Numbered from the stretch's first letter, positions 16,195 to 24,507 are shown. The stretch: DNA of 55,599 bases from Actinomadura kijaniata NBRC 14229 (GCF_001552175.1 NZ_BCQR01000068.1:1-55599); one strand, 5' to 3'. Notes: generated from the sequence alone by a model not told the origin. Numbers and translations are program-made.

Positions 16195-17445
16195 ATGACG
16201 GATGTGGAGACGCGGCGCGCCATCGACGCGGTGTGGCGGCTGGAGGCCGCCCGGATCATCGCGGGCGTGGCGGGGCTGGTGCGCGATGTCGGCCTGGCCG
16301 AGGAGCTGGCGCAGGACGCGCTGGTCGCCGCGTTGGAGCAGTGGCCCGAGTCAGGCGTCCCGGACAACCCGGGCGCCTGGCTCATGGCCGTCGCGCGGCG
16401 GCGCGCGGTGGACCGGATCCGGCGCGAGCGCAACTACGCGGGCAAGCTCGCCGAGATCGGCCACCGGATGGAGGAGGTCGAGGACGCGGCGTTCGACGCC
16501 GTGCTGGAGGACCGCATCGAGGACGACGTCCTCCGGCTGATCTTCACCGCCTGCCACCCGGTGCTGCCGACGCCCGCGCGGGTGGCGCTGACGCTGCGGA
16601 TGCTGGGCGGGCTGACCACCGAGGAGATCGCGCGGGCGTTCCTGGTGCCCGAGCCGACGGTGGCGCAGCGGATCGTGCGCGCGAAGAAGACCCTGGCCGA
16701 GGCGGGGGTGCCGTTCGAGGTGCCGGAGGGCCCGGAGCGGGCCGAGCGGTTGTCGTCGGTCCTGGAGGTCCTCTACCTGATCTTCAACGAGGGGTACGCG
16801 GCGACCTCCGGTGACGCGTGGGTGCGGACCGACCTGGCGCTGGAGGCGCTGCGGCTCGGGCGGCTGCTGGCCGGGCTCGCGCCCGGCGAGCCCGAGGTGC
16901 ACGGCCTGGTGGCGCTGATGGAGATCCAGGCCTCGCGGTCGCGGGCGCGGACCGCCCCGGACGGGACGCCGGTGCCGCTGCTGGAGCAGAACCGGGGCCG
17001 GTGGGACCGGCTGCTGATCGACCGGGGCCTGGCGGCGCTGCTGCGTGCCCGGGACCTCGGGGGGGCGCCCGGCCCCTACGTGCTGCAGGCCGCCATCGCC
17101 GCGTGCCACGCGCGGGCCGCCTCCGCCGAGGAGACCGACTGGGGACTGATCTCCAAGCTGTACGACCTGCTGGCGCGGCGGCTCCCCACACCGGTCGTCG
17201 AGCTGAACCGGGCGGTGGCCGTGGGCTACGCGCGCGGCCCCGAAGCGGGACTGGAGATCGTGGACGCGCTCGCGTCCGAGAAGTCCATGGCGGACTACCA
17301 CCTGCTGCCGAGCGTGCGCGGGGACCTGCTGGCACGGCTGGGGCGGACGGCGGAGGCACGGGCCGAGCTGGAGCGCGCGGCGTCCCTCACCAGGAACGCC
17401 GCCGAGCGCGCCGCCCTGGAGAAGAAGGCCGCTGACCTGGGATAA
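16195..17445 (+). CDS. ECF42-type RNA polymerase sigma factor with C-terminal TPR extension
   Basis: A 416-residue sigma factor. Region 2 covers about residues 15-85 (VGLAEELAQDALVAALEQWP, then AWLMAVARRRAVDRIRRE). Region 4 covers about 110-165 (LTLRMLGGLTTEEIARAFLV, then TVAQRIVRAKK). A long C-terminal extension of TPR-like helices follows, with LIFNEGYAATSGD, PVVELNRAVAVGYARGPEAG and LPSVRGDLLARLGRTAEARA. This is the ECF42 layout, in which the extension rather than an anti-sigma factor controls activity. The gene lies between DGPF and DoxX genes, and both carry the same predicted promoter. Confidence 0.93.
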   Translation: MTDVETRRAIDAVWRLEAARIIAGVAGLVRDVGLAEELAQDALVAALEQWPESGVPDNPGAWLMAVARRRAVDRIRRERNYAGKLAEIGHRMEEVEDAAFDAVLEDRIEDDVLRLIFTACHPVLPTPARVALTLRMLGGLTTEEIARAFLVPEPTVAQRIVRAKKTLAEAGVPFEVPEGPERAERLSSVLEVLYLIFNEGYAATSGDAWVRTDLALEALRLGRLLAGLAPGEPEVHGLVALMEIQASRSRARTAPDGTPVPLLEQNRGRWDRLLIDRGLAALLRARDLGGAPGPYVLQAAIAACHARAASAEETDWGLISKLYDLLARRLPTPVVELNRAVAVGYARGPEAGLEIVDALASEKSMADYHLLPSVRGDLLARLGRTAEARAELERAASLTRNAAERAALEKKAADLG

Positions 17446-17474
17446 CAAAAAACCTCAAGAAAAATCGGCGGGAA

Positions 17475-17498
17475 TGTCGATCCGGGTGCGGACCGATC
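17475..17498 (+). promoter_or_regulatory. Predicted ECF42-type promoter before the DoxX gene
   Basis: TGTCGA (17475-17480), 13 nt, CGATC (17494-17498), followed by GACGCGT exactly as at 15728-15751. It starts 30 bp after the sigma gene stop and its downstream box lies 46 bp before the DoxX start codon. The duplication marks the DoxX gene as a second direct target of the sigma factor. Confidence 0.8.
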
Positions 17499-17544
17499 GA
17501 CGCGTCAGTGAAGGCACCCGAGAGACACGCTCAAGGAGATCGAC

Positions 17545-17988
17545 ATGGCCGCCACGCAGACCGCCACCGCCCGCACCACCGCCCGCACCTCCACCCGCAC
17601 CTCCACCCGCACCTCCACCCGCCGCAAGGTGCTGTGGACGCTCCAGATCCTGATCGCCGCGTTCCTGCTGTTCGCGTCGGCGATGCCGAAGTTCGCCGGG
17701 CAGGTCGACGCGATCGAGACGTTCGCCAAGCTGGGCTGGCCCGAGTGGACCCGGTACGCGGTCGGGGCCGTCGAGGCGGCGGGCGCGATCGGCCTGGTGA
17801 TCCCGCGCCTGGCGGGCCTGGCCGCGGTCGGCCTGGTCGGGCTGATGGTCGGTGCGGTGCTGACCCAGGTTCTGGTGCTGGTCCCGGCGTGGGCGGCGTT
17901 CCCCGCCGCGCTGGGCGTGATCTTCGCGGTGATCGCGTACGACCGCCGGGAGGAGACGCGCTCGCTGCTGCGCTCGCCGAAGCGCTGA
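17545..17988 (+). CDS. DoxX-like integral membrane protein
   Basis: A 147-residue protein with four hydrophobic helices from about residue 30. LFASAMPKFAGQVDAIETFA, then LGWPEWTRYAVGAVEAAGAIGL is the DoxX/DoxD-like signature seen in redox and stress membrane proteins. The first 28 residues are an unusual Thr/Ser/Arg-rich tail made partly of a repeated TSTR unit. AAGGAG precedes ATG 17545. An ECF42-type promoter lies directly upstream, so it is probably an output of the adjacent sigma factor. A strong hairpin follows the stop. Confidence 0.87.
   Translation: MAATQTATARTTARTSTRTSTRTSTRRKVLWTLQILIAAFLLFASAMPKFAGQVDAIETFAKLGWPEWTRYAVGAVEAAGAIGLVIPRLAGLAAVGLVGLMVGAVLTQVLVLVPAWAAFPAALGVIFAVIAYDRREETRSLLRSPKR
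17584..17619 (+). repeat. Three 12-bp tandem repeats in the DoxX N-terminus
   Basis: CGCACCTCCACC occurs three times in exact tandem (17584-17595, 17596-17607, 17608-17619), encoding a repeated R-T-S-T unit. Slippage could change the length of the basic tail in steps of four residues. Confidence 0.85.
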
Positions 17989-18003
17989 ACCCGCGTTCCC
18001 CGA

Positions 18004-18030
18004 ACGCCCCGCGCCCCGCGCGCGGGGCGT
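18004..18030. terminator. Terminator hairpin between the DoxX gene and the convergent toxin-like operon
   Basis: A perfect 10-bp inverted repeat (ACGCCCCGCG at 18004-18013 with its complement at 18021-18030; loop of 7 nt) lies 15 bp after the DoxX stop and 24 bp from the convergent gene's stop, so it can act in both directions. Confidence 0.75.
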
Positions 18031-18054
18031 CCTCGCATGCCGGACGCCCGGCGG

Positions 18055-18999
18055 CTACCTTCGGGCGAACCGGGCCCGCAGCATGTCGCCGATCGGCTGC
18101 GGAAGCCCGGCGGTGACGGCCAGGAACTCCTCCAGCGCCTGGTCCGGGTGGTGCACGGCGGCGAACTCCAGGGCGACCGCGAGGTGGTAGCGGGGGCCGG
18201 CGTCCAGCTCGCCGTCGAGCCTTCGGCACACGGCGAGCAACCGCGCCACCTGCCGCTCGGGAACGTCGACGCCCTCCGCCCACGCCGACTGGAGCAGCAC
18301 GCAGCCGACCTCCAGCCGGGACGGCGCGGGGGCGGCCTCAAGCCAGTCGAGCGTGACGTCCCCGACGAGGGGCTGCCTGCGGGCGAGGGCGGCGGCGGCG
18401 GAGAGCAGCTCGTCCGCGTCGTACTCGGGATGCGCTCGGGCGAACCGCTCGCACGCCTCCTCGACCAGCAGGGCGGCGGCGGTGCGAGTGAGCTCGGTGA
18501 CCGGCTGGCGAAGGATGTCCAGCGCGCGCCACTCCGCATACGTCAGCAGCGCGTCGCCCTCGCGCAGCAACGCGCGGAGCCGGGCACGCCGCGACGGCGC
18601 GAGGGACTCGGTCACGGCATGGAACGCCGTCCCGCCACCGGCCCGGAAAAGCGCGCACGCCAGCGACCAGGCGGCCGGGCCGTCCAGTTCCAGCCGCGCG
18701 CAGGCCGCCGCGAGCCGTTCCGCCCCGGCCCCGCCGTCCCGGAACCAGAGCCCGCGCAGCAGCGCGCAGGCGATCTCGACCCGGACGGCCGACGGCGCCG
18801 CCTCCAGCCAGTCCAGGACCGCCTCCGCCGGGTCGCCGGAGCCGCCGGACATCATGATCCCGACCGCGACCAGCCGCCCGTCCCCGTAAGCGGGATCGTC
18901 CCGTTCCACGTGGTCGCAGAGGGCCCGGACGGTCCTGGCGGCGTCGGCCGGGCCGAGCGCGCGGAGCGCCGGCCAGTCGGCGGCCGTGTATCGCGGCAT
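18055..18999 (-). CDS. Uncharacterised internally duplicated helical protein, candidate immunity protein
   Basis: A 314-residue soluble, helix-rich protein that I do not recognise. It is built from two related halves. YTAADWPALRAL (residues 4-15) matches LTYAEWRALDIL (152-163). LDWLEAAPSAVRVEIACALL (62-81) matches LDWLEAAPAPSRLEVGCVLL (217-236). Leu/Ala-rich helices follow each copy. The start at 18999 is 6 bp after the stop of the toxin-like gene, the usual toxin-then-immunity order. By position it may neutralise or chaperone that protein. The fold could be HEAT- or TPR-like. Function is inferred only from context. Confidence 0.6.
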   Translation of the reverse strand: MPRYTAADWPALRALGPADAARTVRALCDHVERDDPAYGDGRLVAVGIMMSGGSGDPAEAVLDWLEAAPSAVRVEIACALLRGLWFRDGGAGAERLAAACARLELDGPAAWSLACALFRAGGGTAFHAVTESLAPSRRARLRALLREGDALLTYAEWRALDILRQPVTELTRTAAALLVEEACERFARAHPEYDADELLSAAAALARRQPLVGDVTLDWLEAAPAPSRLEVGCVLLQSAWAEGVDVPERQVARLLAVCRRLDGELDAGPRYHLAVALEFAAVHHPDQALEEFLAVTAGLPQPIGDMLRARFARR

Positions 19000-19005
19000 G
19001 GGACG

Positions 19006-20235
19006 CTACCTCGGAGTGACGACGATCTTCGATGTGTCGGTGCCGGTGGCGCCCAGCAGATCATGGGCCGCGCGCAGCTCCGGCTCGCCCAGTCGCCTGC
19101 CGTCCATCCGGGTGTTGGCGCGACTGTAGGACGAGTTGTTGTCCATCAGCCACCGCCCGGTCGGCTTGCCGTCCGGACCGATCTCGGCCTTCAGCTCCCC
19201 GCCGATCCGCGCCGGCGGCCGCATGCCCTCGGGCACCGGCTCGTGCTCGGACCCGGCCGCCAGGTCGCCGTGCTTCATCGCGTGGCCGGGCCGCTTGCCG
19301 TAGAGGTCCTTGTAGTCGGGGCTGGTCTCGGGCGCCAGCCTGATGTCGCCCTTCGCGTCGACGATCCACAGGTAGGTCTTCGACGGGTCGAGGCCGCCGA
19401 CGTCGAGCGGGGCGCCGTGCCGGACGACCTGCGTACCGGGCGGCGAGACGTAGGGGACCTCGTACCCGCGGCCGAAGACGAACGCCGGGCTCGGCTCGCC
19501 GATCCGGCCCAGGATCTCCTGGAGCTTCCCGGGGGGCGGCTCGTCGGGTTTCTTGTCCTCGGGTTTCTTGTCCTCGGGCGGCTTGTCGCCCTTGGGCCTC
19601 CTGATCTTGGTGAGGCCCTTGCCGCCGAAGATCGTGCCGAGCACCGTCGGCACGGCGCGGGCGACCGCCCGCACCTTGTGGCCGTTGTTCCAGTCGTCCC
19701 GGATCTTCTTGGTGGACTCGTCCCAGATCCGCTTGCCCGTGTCGACCGGATTGGTGGTGACCAGGTCCTTCAGGCTGCCCCAGTTGCTCTTGAACCCCTC
19801 GTGGCTGCAGATGTGGACCAGGCAGCCGGTGAAGGTCGCGCCGTCCCAGACGTCGGTGAGCACGTCCCCGGTGCCGAGCCGGAGCCCGTCGACGGTGGCG
19901 CACGCCCAGTCCGCCCAGTCCCAGCAGTTGCCGTCGTCCTTCTTCTCGTCCTTCTTCTCGTCCCCGCGGTCCCTCTTCCCAGGTTCGGAGGCGCGGGCCG
20001 AGGGGGTGGGAGCCGCCGTGGCCGGCGCGCCCCGCCCGCCGTCCCGGCAGTCCCCTGCCCCGATCACCTGGCAGACGGCGTCCTTGATCCCGTCGACGAG
20101 CTGGGCGGGCACGCTGCTGAGGGAGACAGCGGCCACCACGCCCGCGATGAGCAGGACGACCGCGAGGTAGGACGGGGCCCCTTCACCGCGATCCAGGACC
20201 AGCCGGCGTCGCGGACCTCCCGCATCATGTGCCAC
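19006..20235 (-). CDS. Polymorphic-toxin-like exported protein with pilin-like N-terminus
   Basis: A 409-residue protein. Residues 1-65 resemble the TadE/Flp-like export or anchor segment of actinobacterial toxins: DRGEGAPSYLAVVLLIAGVV, then a VDGIKDAVCQVIG tail with paired cysteines. A charged linker (Lys/Asp/Glu runs), a Cys-containing middle domain (about 95-180) and a Pro/Lys linker (KPPEDKKPEDKKPDEPPPG) lead to a C-terminal globular domain (about 250-409), containing SKTYLWIVDAKGDIRLAPE and GRWLMDNNSSYSRANTR. Module plus linker plus C-terminal domain suggests a polymorphic toxin; the enzymatic activity is not identified. The GTG start at 20235 has no clear ribosome site. A duplicated helical protein follows 6 bp downstream. 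Confidence 0.65.
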   Translation of the reverse strand: MAHDAGGPRRRLVLDRGEGAPSYLAVVLLIAGVVAAVSLSSVPAQLVDGIKDAVCQVIGAGDCRDGGRGAPATAAPTPSARASEPGKRDRGDEKKDEKKDDGNCWDWADWACATVDGLRLGTGDVLTDVWDGATFTGCLVHICSHEGFKSNWGSLKDLVTTNPVDTGKRIWDESTKKIRDDWNNGHKVRAVARAVPTVLGTIFGGKGLTKIRRPKGDKPPEDKKPEDKKPDEPPPGKLQEILGRIGEPSPAFVFGRGYEVPYVSPPGTQVVRHGAPLDVGGLDPSKTYLWIVDAKGDIRLAPETSPDYKDLYGKRPGHAMKHGDLAAGSEHEPVPEGMRPPARIGGELKAEIGPDGKPTGRWLMDNNSSYSRANTRMDGRRLGEPELRAAHDLLGATGTDTSKIVVTPR

Positions 20236-20358
20236 ACTGCCGGACGGTAATGATCATTTCTTCCCGCGGGACAGGGTCTGCGGACCCAACGTGGGGCCCA
20301 GGCCCTGGGGCTTCCCGCGCGGGCCCGCCAGGGTCCACGCCGACGAACTGGGGGGAAG

Positions 20359-20733
20359 ATGTACGCGCAGCCGATGATGCCGCGGTCGGTACGGATCGCG
20401 AGGGTGCTGCTCTTCGTCGCCGCGGGACTCACCACGATGGCCGCGCTCGACGTCTGGATCGAGGTGGGCGGCGGCCGGGGGCTCGGCCTCGCGCTCGCCG
20501 TCATGCTGCCGGCCGCCGCGAGCCTGGCCGCCGGCCTGGCGGCCGGACGGTGGCCCACCCGCGGGCTGTGGTTCGGGCTCCTCGTCCTGGAGGTCCTCTA
20601 CCTGTTCTGGCAGCTCGGCCGTATCGGCGACGGTGACGCCATGGGCGTGGCGGGCCTGGCCTTCCCCGTCGTCATCCTGATCCTGGTCTGCCGCTCGTCG
20701 GCGCGAGCCTACTTCCGCACGGCCGGTGCCTGA
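20359..20733 (+). CDS. Hypothetical four-helix membrane protein
   Basis: A 124-residue protein with four hydrophobic segments (about residues 15-32, 43-62, 70-86 and 95-110), short loops and a basic C-terminus. No family motif is recognised. ATG at 20359 follows GGGGGGAAG closely. It is divergent from the toxin-like gene across 123 bp that include the 10-bp palindrome AATGATCATT at 20249-20258. It could belong to that locus, but nothing in the sequence proves it. Confidence 0.65.
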   Translation: MYAQPMMPRSVRIARVLLFVAAGLTTMAALDVWIEVGGGRGLGLALAVMLPAAASLAAGLAAGRWPTRGLWFGLLVLEVLYLFWQLGRIGDGDAMGVAGLAFPVVILILVCRSSARAYFRTAGA

Positions 20734-20856
20734 GCTTCGGCCATGAGCGCCGGGTCCGGCGCCGGCCCGGGGTGACGGCGGTCGCACGGGACGCCGCGCC
20801 GACCGTGGCGGGCGCCGTTTGGCAGCCGCCTCACAAGACGGCGGCGTTCCCCGAGG

Positions 20857-21417
20857 TCACTCGGGATCGGGCAGCCGCAGGATCTCGGCGGCCACTTTCA
20901 GCAGCGTGGCGCGGTTGGTCTCGGGGTCGCCCTCCAGGTGCTCCAGGGCGAAGGGCCCGAAGAAGACGGAGAACAGCGCGCTCACGGCGCGGATCCGGTC
21001 CTCGGTGGACGGGTCGGGCGCGGTGATCAGCCCCGTCAGGGCGATCATGTGCTCCCGGTTGCGCTGCTCGCCCCGGACCGTGCGCAGCGCCGCCTGGTTC
21101 TCCTGCAAGAAGCGGGCGACGGGGGCGAACTCCGCCACGATGACGCTGAGACGGCGCAGCAGCTCGCGCCGGACCTCGGGCGTGGAGGGCTGGGATCGCC
21201 CCCACTCGACCAGTTCGGCGAGGTTGCGGTCGACCCCCTCGCCGAGGCTGGCGACCAGCTCCTCCTTGGTCTTGAAGTGGTAGTAGAGGGCGGCCTTGGT
21301 GACGCCGAGCCGTTCGGCGATCTCCCGCAGGGAGGTCTGGTCGTAGCCGCGTTCCAGGAACAGCTCCAGGGCGGTCTGCCGGATGCGTTCGCGGGTGTCG
21401 CTGCGGCGTCTGGTCAA
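20857..21417 (-). CDS. TetR-family transcriptional regulator
   Basis: A 186-residue repressor with the TetR helix-turn-helix at about residues 8-52 (TALELFLERGYDQTSLREIA, then VTKAALYYHFKTKEELV) and a helical C-terminal ligand domain. The TTG start at 21417 is chosen because GAGGAGG lies 6 nt upstream. It diverges from the MFS exporter across 130 bp that contain a 25-bp near-perfect inverted repeat, so it very probably represses exporter and itself. Confidence 0.92.
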   Translation of the reverse strand: MTRRRSDTRERIRQTALELFLERGYDQTSLREIAERLGVTKAALYYHFKTKEELVASLGEGVDRNLAELVEWGRSQPSTPEVRRELLRRLSVIVAEFAPVARFLQENQAALRTVRGEQRNREHMIALTGLITAPDPSTEDRIRAVSALFSVFFGPFALEHLEGDPETNRATLLKVAAEILRLPDPE

Positions 21418-21445
21418 CGGTCCTCCTCGGGGTTCCCACCGGAAA

Positions 21446-21518
21446 ACTTACTTGACGCCCGGCTAGTTGGCCATCTAGCGTCCGAGTCGTCCCCCAACTA
21501 GCCGGGCGGCAAGTAAGT
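21446..21518. promoter_or_regulatory. Large inverted repeat, probable TetR operators in divergent promoters
   Basis: The 25-nt arms 21446-21470 and 21494-21518 are inverted copies matching at 24 of 25 positions, separated by 23 nt. Each arm starts ACTTACTTG and contains CGGCTAGTTGG. The left arm carries TTGACG (21452-21457), which with TAGCGT 18 nt later could be the MFS gene promoter. The right arm carries TTGCCG in the opposite direction. Each promoter would thus have an identical operator. Confidence 0.75.
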
Positions 21519-21547
21519 GAGCGGCCGCCCCTCCCCAAGGACGTTCC

Positions 21548-23092
21548 ATGAGCGAACCCGCCGCGCCCCCACGGCCGCGCAACCTGTTCCTCGTGATCGG
21601 CGCGGTGCTGATCGCGATGGTGCTGGCCATGCTGGACAACCTGATCCTCAGCACCGCGATGCCGAGCATCGTCAGCGACCTCGGCGGGCTGGACCACCTG
21701 TCGTGGGTGGTCACCGCCTACATGCTGGCCACCGCCGTCTCGACCCCCGTGTGGGGCAAGGTCGGCGACATGTACGGCCACAAGGGCACGTTCATGACGG
21801 CGATCGTGGTCTTCCTCATCGGGTCGGCGCTGGCCGGGACGTCGCAGGACATGACGCAGCTGATCGCGTTCCGGGCCCTCCAGGGACTCGGCGGCGGCGG
21901 GCTGATGGTCGGCGCGATGGCGATCGTGTCCAGCCTGGTGTCCCCGCGCGAGCAGGGGAGGTTCCAGGGGATGATGTCGGCGGTCATGGGCGTGACGATG
22001 ATCGGCGGCCCGCTGGCCGGCGGCGCGATCACCGACCATCTCGGCTGGCGCTGGTGCTTCTACGTCAACCTGCCGCTCGGCGTGCTCGCCCTGGTGATGA
22101 TCGGCCTGGTGCTGCGGCTGCCCAGGGTCCGCTCCACGGCGCGGATCGACATCGCGGGCGTCGTGACGCTGGCGACCGCGATCACCTCGGTGGTGCTGGT
22201 GACGACGTGGGGTGGCAACGAGTACGGGTGGACCTCCCCGACGATCCTCGGGCTGGGGGCGCTGGCGGTCGCGGCGGGCGCGCTGTTCGTGCTGGCCGAA
22301 CGCCGCGCCGCCGAGCCGCTGCTGCCCCTCGGCCTGTTCCGCACCGCGAACTTCTCGCTGGTCACGCTGATCGGCTTCGTGCTGGGCTTCGCGATGATCG
22401 GCGGGACGACGTTCCTGCCGCTGTTCCAGCAGAGCGTGCAGGGCGCGTCGGCGACCAACGCCGGGCTGCTCGGCCTGCCGATGTCGCTGGGCATGATCCT
22501 GGTGAACGCGGTCGTGGGCCCGCTGGTGACGCGGACCGGACGCTACAAGGCGGTCATCGTGGCCGGCGGCGCGCTGGTCGGCCTCGGCCTGGCGCTGCTG
22601 TCCACGATGGACGTCGGCACGTCGCCGGTGACGACCGGCGTGTACATGGCGGTGCTCGGCGTCGGCATGGGCTGCCTGATGCAGACGACGATGCTGGTGA
22701 CGTTCCAGAGCGTCGAGCAGAAGGACATGGGCGTCGGGGCGTCCACGGCGACGCTGTCGCGGACCATCGGCGGGTCGATCGGCGTCGCGATCGTCGGAAC
22801 GGCCTTCGCCGGGCAGGTCCGCGACGTCATGGCCGCGCGCGGGTTCGGGAAGCTGACCGAGGGGTCGGCGCAGCTCGACGAGGACGGGCTCAGCCGGCTG
22901 CCGCAGGCCATGCGGGACGCCTACGAGCACGCCGTCGCGGCCGGGACGCACCAGGCGTTCCTGCTGGCGGCGGGCGCGGGCCTGGTGGCGTTCCTGGCGG
23001 CGTGGTTCGTCCGCGAGGTGCCGCTGCGCGACACCGCGGCCGTGGCCGCCGCCCCCGACCCCGAATCCGAGCCGGCGAAGGCCCCGGCCTAA
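21548..23092 (+). CDS. MFS drug exporter, DHA2 (EmrB/QacA) family, 14 helices
   Basis: A 514-residue transporter. LDNLILSTAMPSIVSDLGG in helix 1, SWVVTAYMLATAVSTPVWGK, GDMYGHKG (motif A, loop 2-3), ALQGLGGGGLMVG and GPLAGGAITDHLGWRWCFYVN (motif C) are characteristic of DHA2 proton-driven multidrug antiporters. It exports lipophilic or cationic compounds across the inner membrane. Repression by the divergent TetR protein is likely. Its TAA stop (23090-23092) shares two bases with the TAG stop of the convergent amidase. Confidence 0.94.
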   Translation: MSEPAAPPRPRNLFLVIGAVLIAMVLAMLDNLILSTAMPSIVSDLGGLDHLSWVVTAYMLATAVSTPVWGKVGDMYGHKGTFMTAIVVFLIGSALAGTSQDMTQLIAFRALQGLGGGGLMVGAMAIVSSLVSPREQGRFQGMMSAVMGVTMIGGPLAGGAITDHLGWRWCFYVNLPLGVLALVMIGLVLRLPRVRSTARIDIAGVVTLATAITSVVLVTTWGGNEYGWTSPTILGLGALAVAAGALFVLAERRAAEPLLPLGLFRTANFSLVTLIGFVLGFAMIGGTTFLPLFQQSVQGASATNAGLLGLPMSLGMILVNAVVGPLVTRTGRYKAVIVAGGALVGLGLALLSTMDVGTSPVTTGVYMAVLGVGMGCLMQTTMLVTFQSVEQKDMGVGASTATLSRTIGGSIGVAIVGTAFAGQVRDVMAARGFGKLTEGSAQLDEDGLSRLPQAMRDAYEHAVAAGTHQAFLLAAGAGLVAFLAAWFVREVPLRDTAAVAAAPDPESEPAKAPA

Positions 23093-24507
23093 CCGACGGC
23101 GTGGGGCGGGATCCGGTCCCGCCACGGGATCTCCTCCTCCAGGCGCGCGGCGAGCCCGAGGAGGAGGTCCTCGCGGTCGTGGGCGGCCACGAGCTGCACA
23201 CCGATCGGAAGGCCGTCGGCGCTCCACCCCAGGGGAAGGCTGATCGCGGGATGGCCGGAGACGTTGAACGCCATCGTGAACGGCGAGTACCCGTCGAGCT
23301 TCACCAGCCAGTCGCGCATGGTCTGGCCCTCGGCGTCGTAGTCGAGCGTGCCGTGCGGGAGGGGCGGGCGGGCCGTGGTCGGGGTGACCAGGACGTCGTG
23401 GTCGAGGAAGAAGCGGGCGGCGGCGCGGGTCACCTCGTTCTGGGACCGGAAGCCGCGCAGCAGGTCCAGGGCCGTGGTCCGCTTGATCTGCGCGAGCAGG
23501 GAGCGGGTGGTGGCGGCGACCGTGTCGGGGTGCGGTTCGCGCGGGGCCAGCAGGAACGACGCCCCGTTCGCGACCGACTGGGTGAGCATGCCGTGCAGGA
23601 CCGCTTCCCAGGAGAGGGCGGGACCGGCCTCGGTGACGTGGTGGCCCGCGGCCTCCAGGGCCCGGGCGGCGTGTTCGGCGACGGCGGCGACCTCGGGGGC
23701 GACGGGCGTCCCGGACCAGGCGCGCGTCATGACCGCGACCCGGAGCCGCCCCGGCCCGGTGACGATCTCCTCGGCGTAGGGGCGGCGCGGGGGTGGCGCG
23801 GCGCACTTGTCGCCGACGCCCGCGCCGTGCACCGCGTCCAGCAGCCGCGCGGCGTCGCGGACGGTCCTGGTCAGCGCGAACTCCCCGACCATCCCGAACA
23901 TCGGCTCGCCCATGTCGGGCCCGCAGGGGATCCGGCCGCGGCTCGGCTTCAGCCCGACCAGCCCGCACGCGGCGGCCGGGACCCGCAGCGAGCCCGCGCC
24001 GTCCCCGCCGTGCGCGACCGGCACCGCGCGGGCCGCGACCAGCGCGGCGGCCCCGGAGCTGGAACCGCCCGGGTCGCGGCCGAGGTCCCACGGGTTGCGG
24101 GTGACGCCGTACTTGGGCGACTCGCTGACGAGGCTGAGCGCCAGTTCCGGGGCGGTGGTGAGCCCGAGCGTGACCAGCCCGGCCGCGCGGAACCGGCGCA
24201 TCAGGTCCCGGTCGTACGGCGCGACGATCCCGAGCCCGTCCAGCGCGCGGCTGCCCGCGAAGAACGGCACGCCCTCCGCCATGGGCCCGATGTCCTTGAT
24301 GAGGAACGGCACCCCGGCGAACGGCCCGGCGGCGTCGTGGGCGAGCGCGGGCTCGAACGGCGGCAGCGCGAGGGCGTTCAGCTCGGCGTCGGCCCGGTCC
24401 AGCGCGGCGCGGGCGGCGTCCTCGACCTCGGCGGCCGTGACCTCCCCCTTGGCCAGCAGTTCCCGCAGCCCGGTGGCGTCGTGGCGGACGTACTCGCTGA
24501 TCTCCAT
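23089..24507 (-). CDS. Amidase (amidase signature family)
   Basis: A 472-residue enzyme of the amidase signature superfamily. It has the first catalytic Lys in GVPFLIKDIGPM, the GGSSSGAAALVAARAVPVAH Gly/Ser stretch, the cis-Ser/nucleophile region GGDGAGSLRVPAAACGLVGL, and KPSRGRIP. It hydrolyses amide bonds of small molecules; substrate unknown. The variant DGAGS replaces the common DTGGS, but the serine pair and lysine remain. ATG at 24507 follows GGGGAGGA. It is divergent from the SDR gene (85 bp) and convergent with the MFS gene. Confidence 0.92.
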   Translation of the reverse strand: MEISEYVRHDATGLRELLAKGEVTAAEVEDAARAALDRADAELNALALPPFEPALAHDAAGPFAGVPFLIKDIGPMAEGVPFFAGSRALDGLGIVAPYDRDLMRRFRAAGLVTLGLTTAPELALSLVSESPKYGVTRNPWDLGRDPGGSSSGAAALVAARAVPVAHGGDGAGSLRVPAAACGLVGLKPSRGRIPCGPDMGEPMFGMVGEFALTRTVRDAARLLDAVHGAGVGDKCAAPPPRRPYAEEIVTGPGRLRVAVMTRAWSGTPVAPEVAAVAEHAARALEAAGHHVTEAGPALSWEAVLHGMLTQSVANGASFLLAPREPHPDTVAATTRSLLAQIKRTTALDLLRGFRSQNEVTRAAARFFLDHDVLVTPTTARPPLPHGTLDYDAEGQTMRDWLVKLDGYSPFTMAFNVSGHPAISLPLGWSADGLPIGVQLVAAHDREDLLLGLAARLEEEIPWRDRIPPHAVG

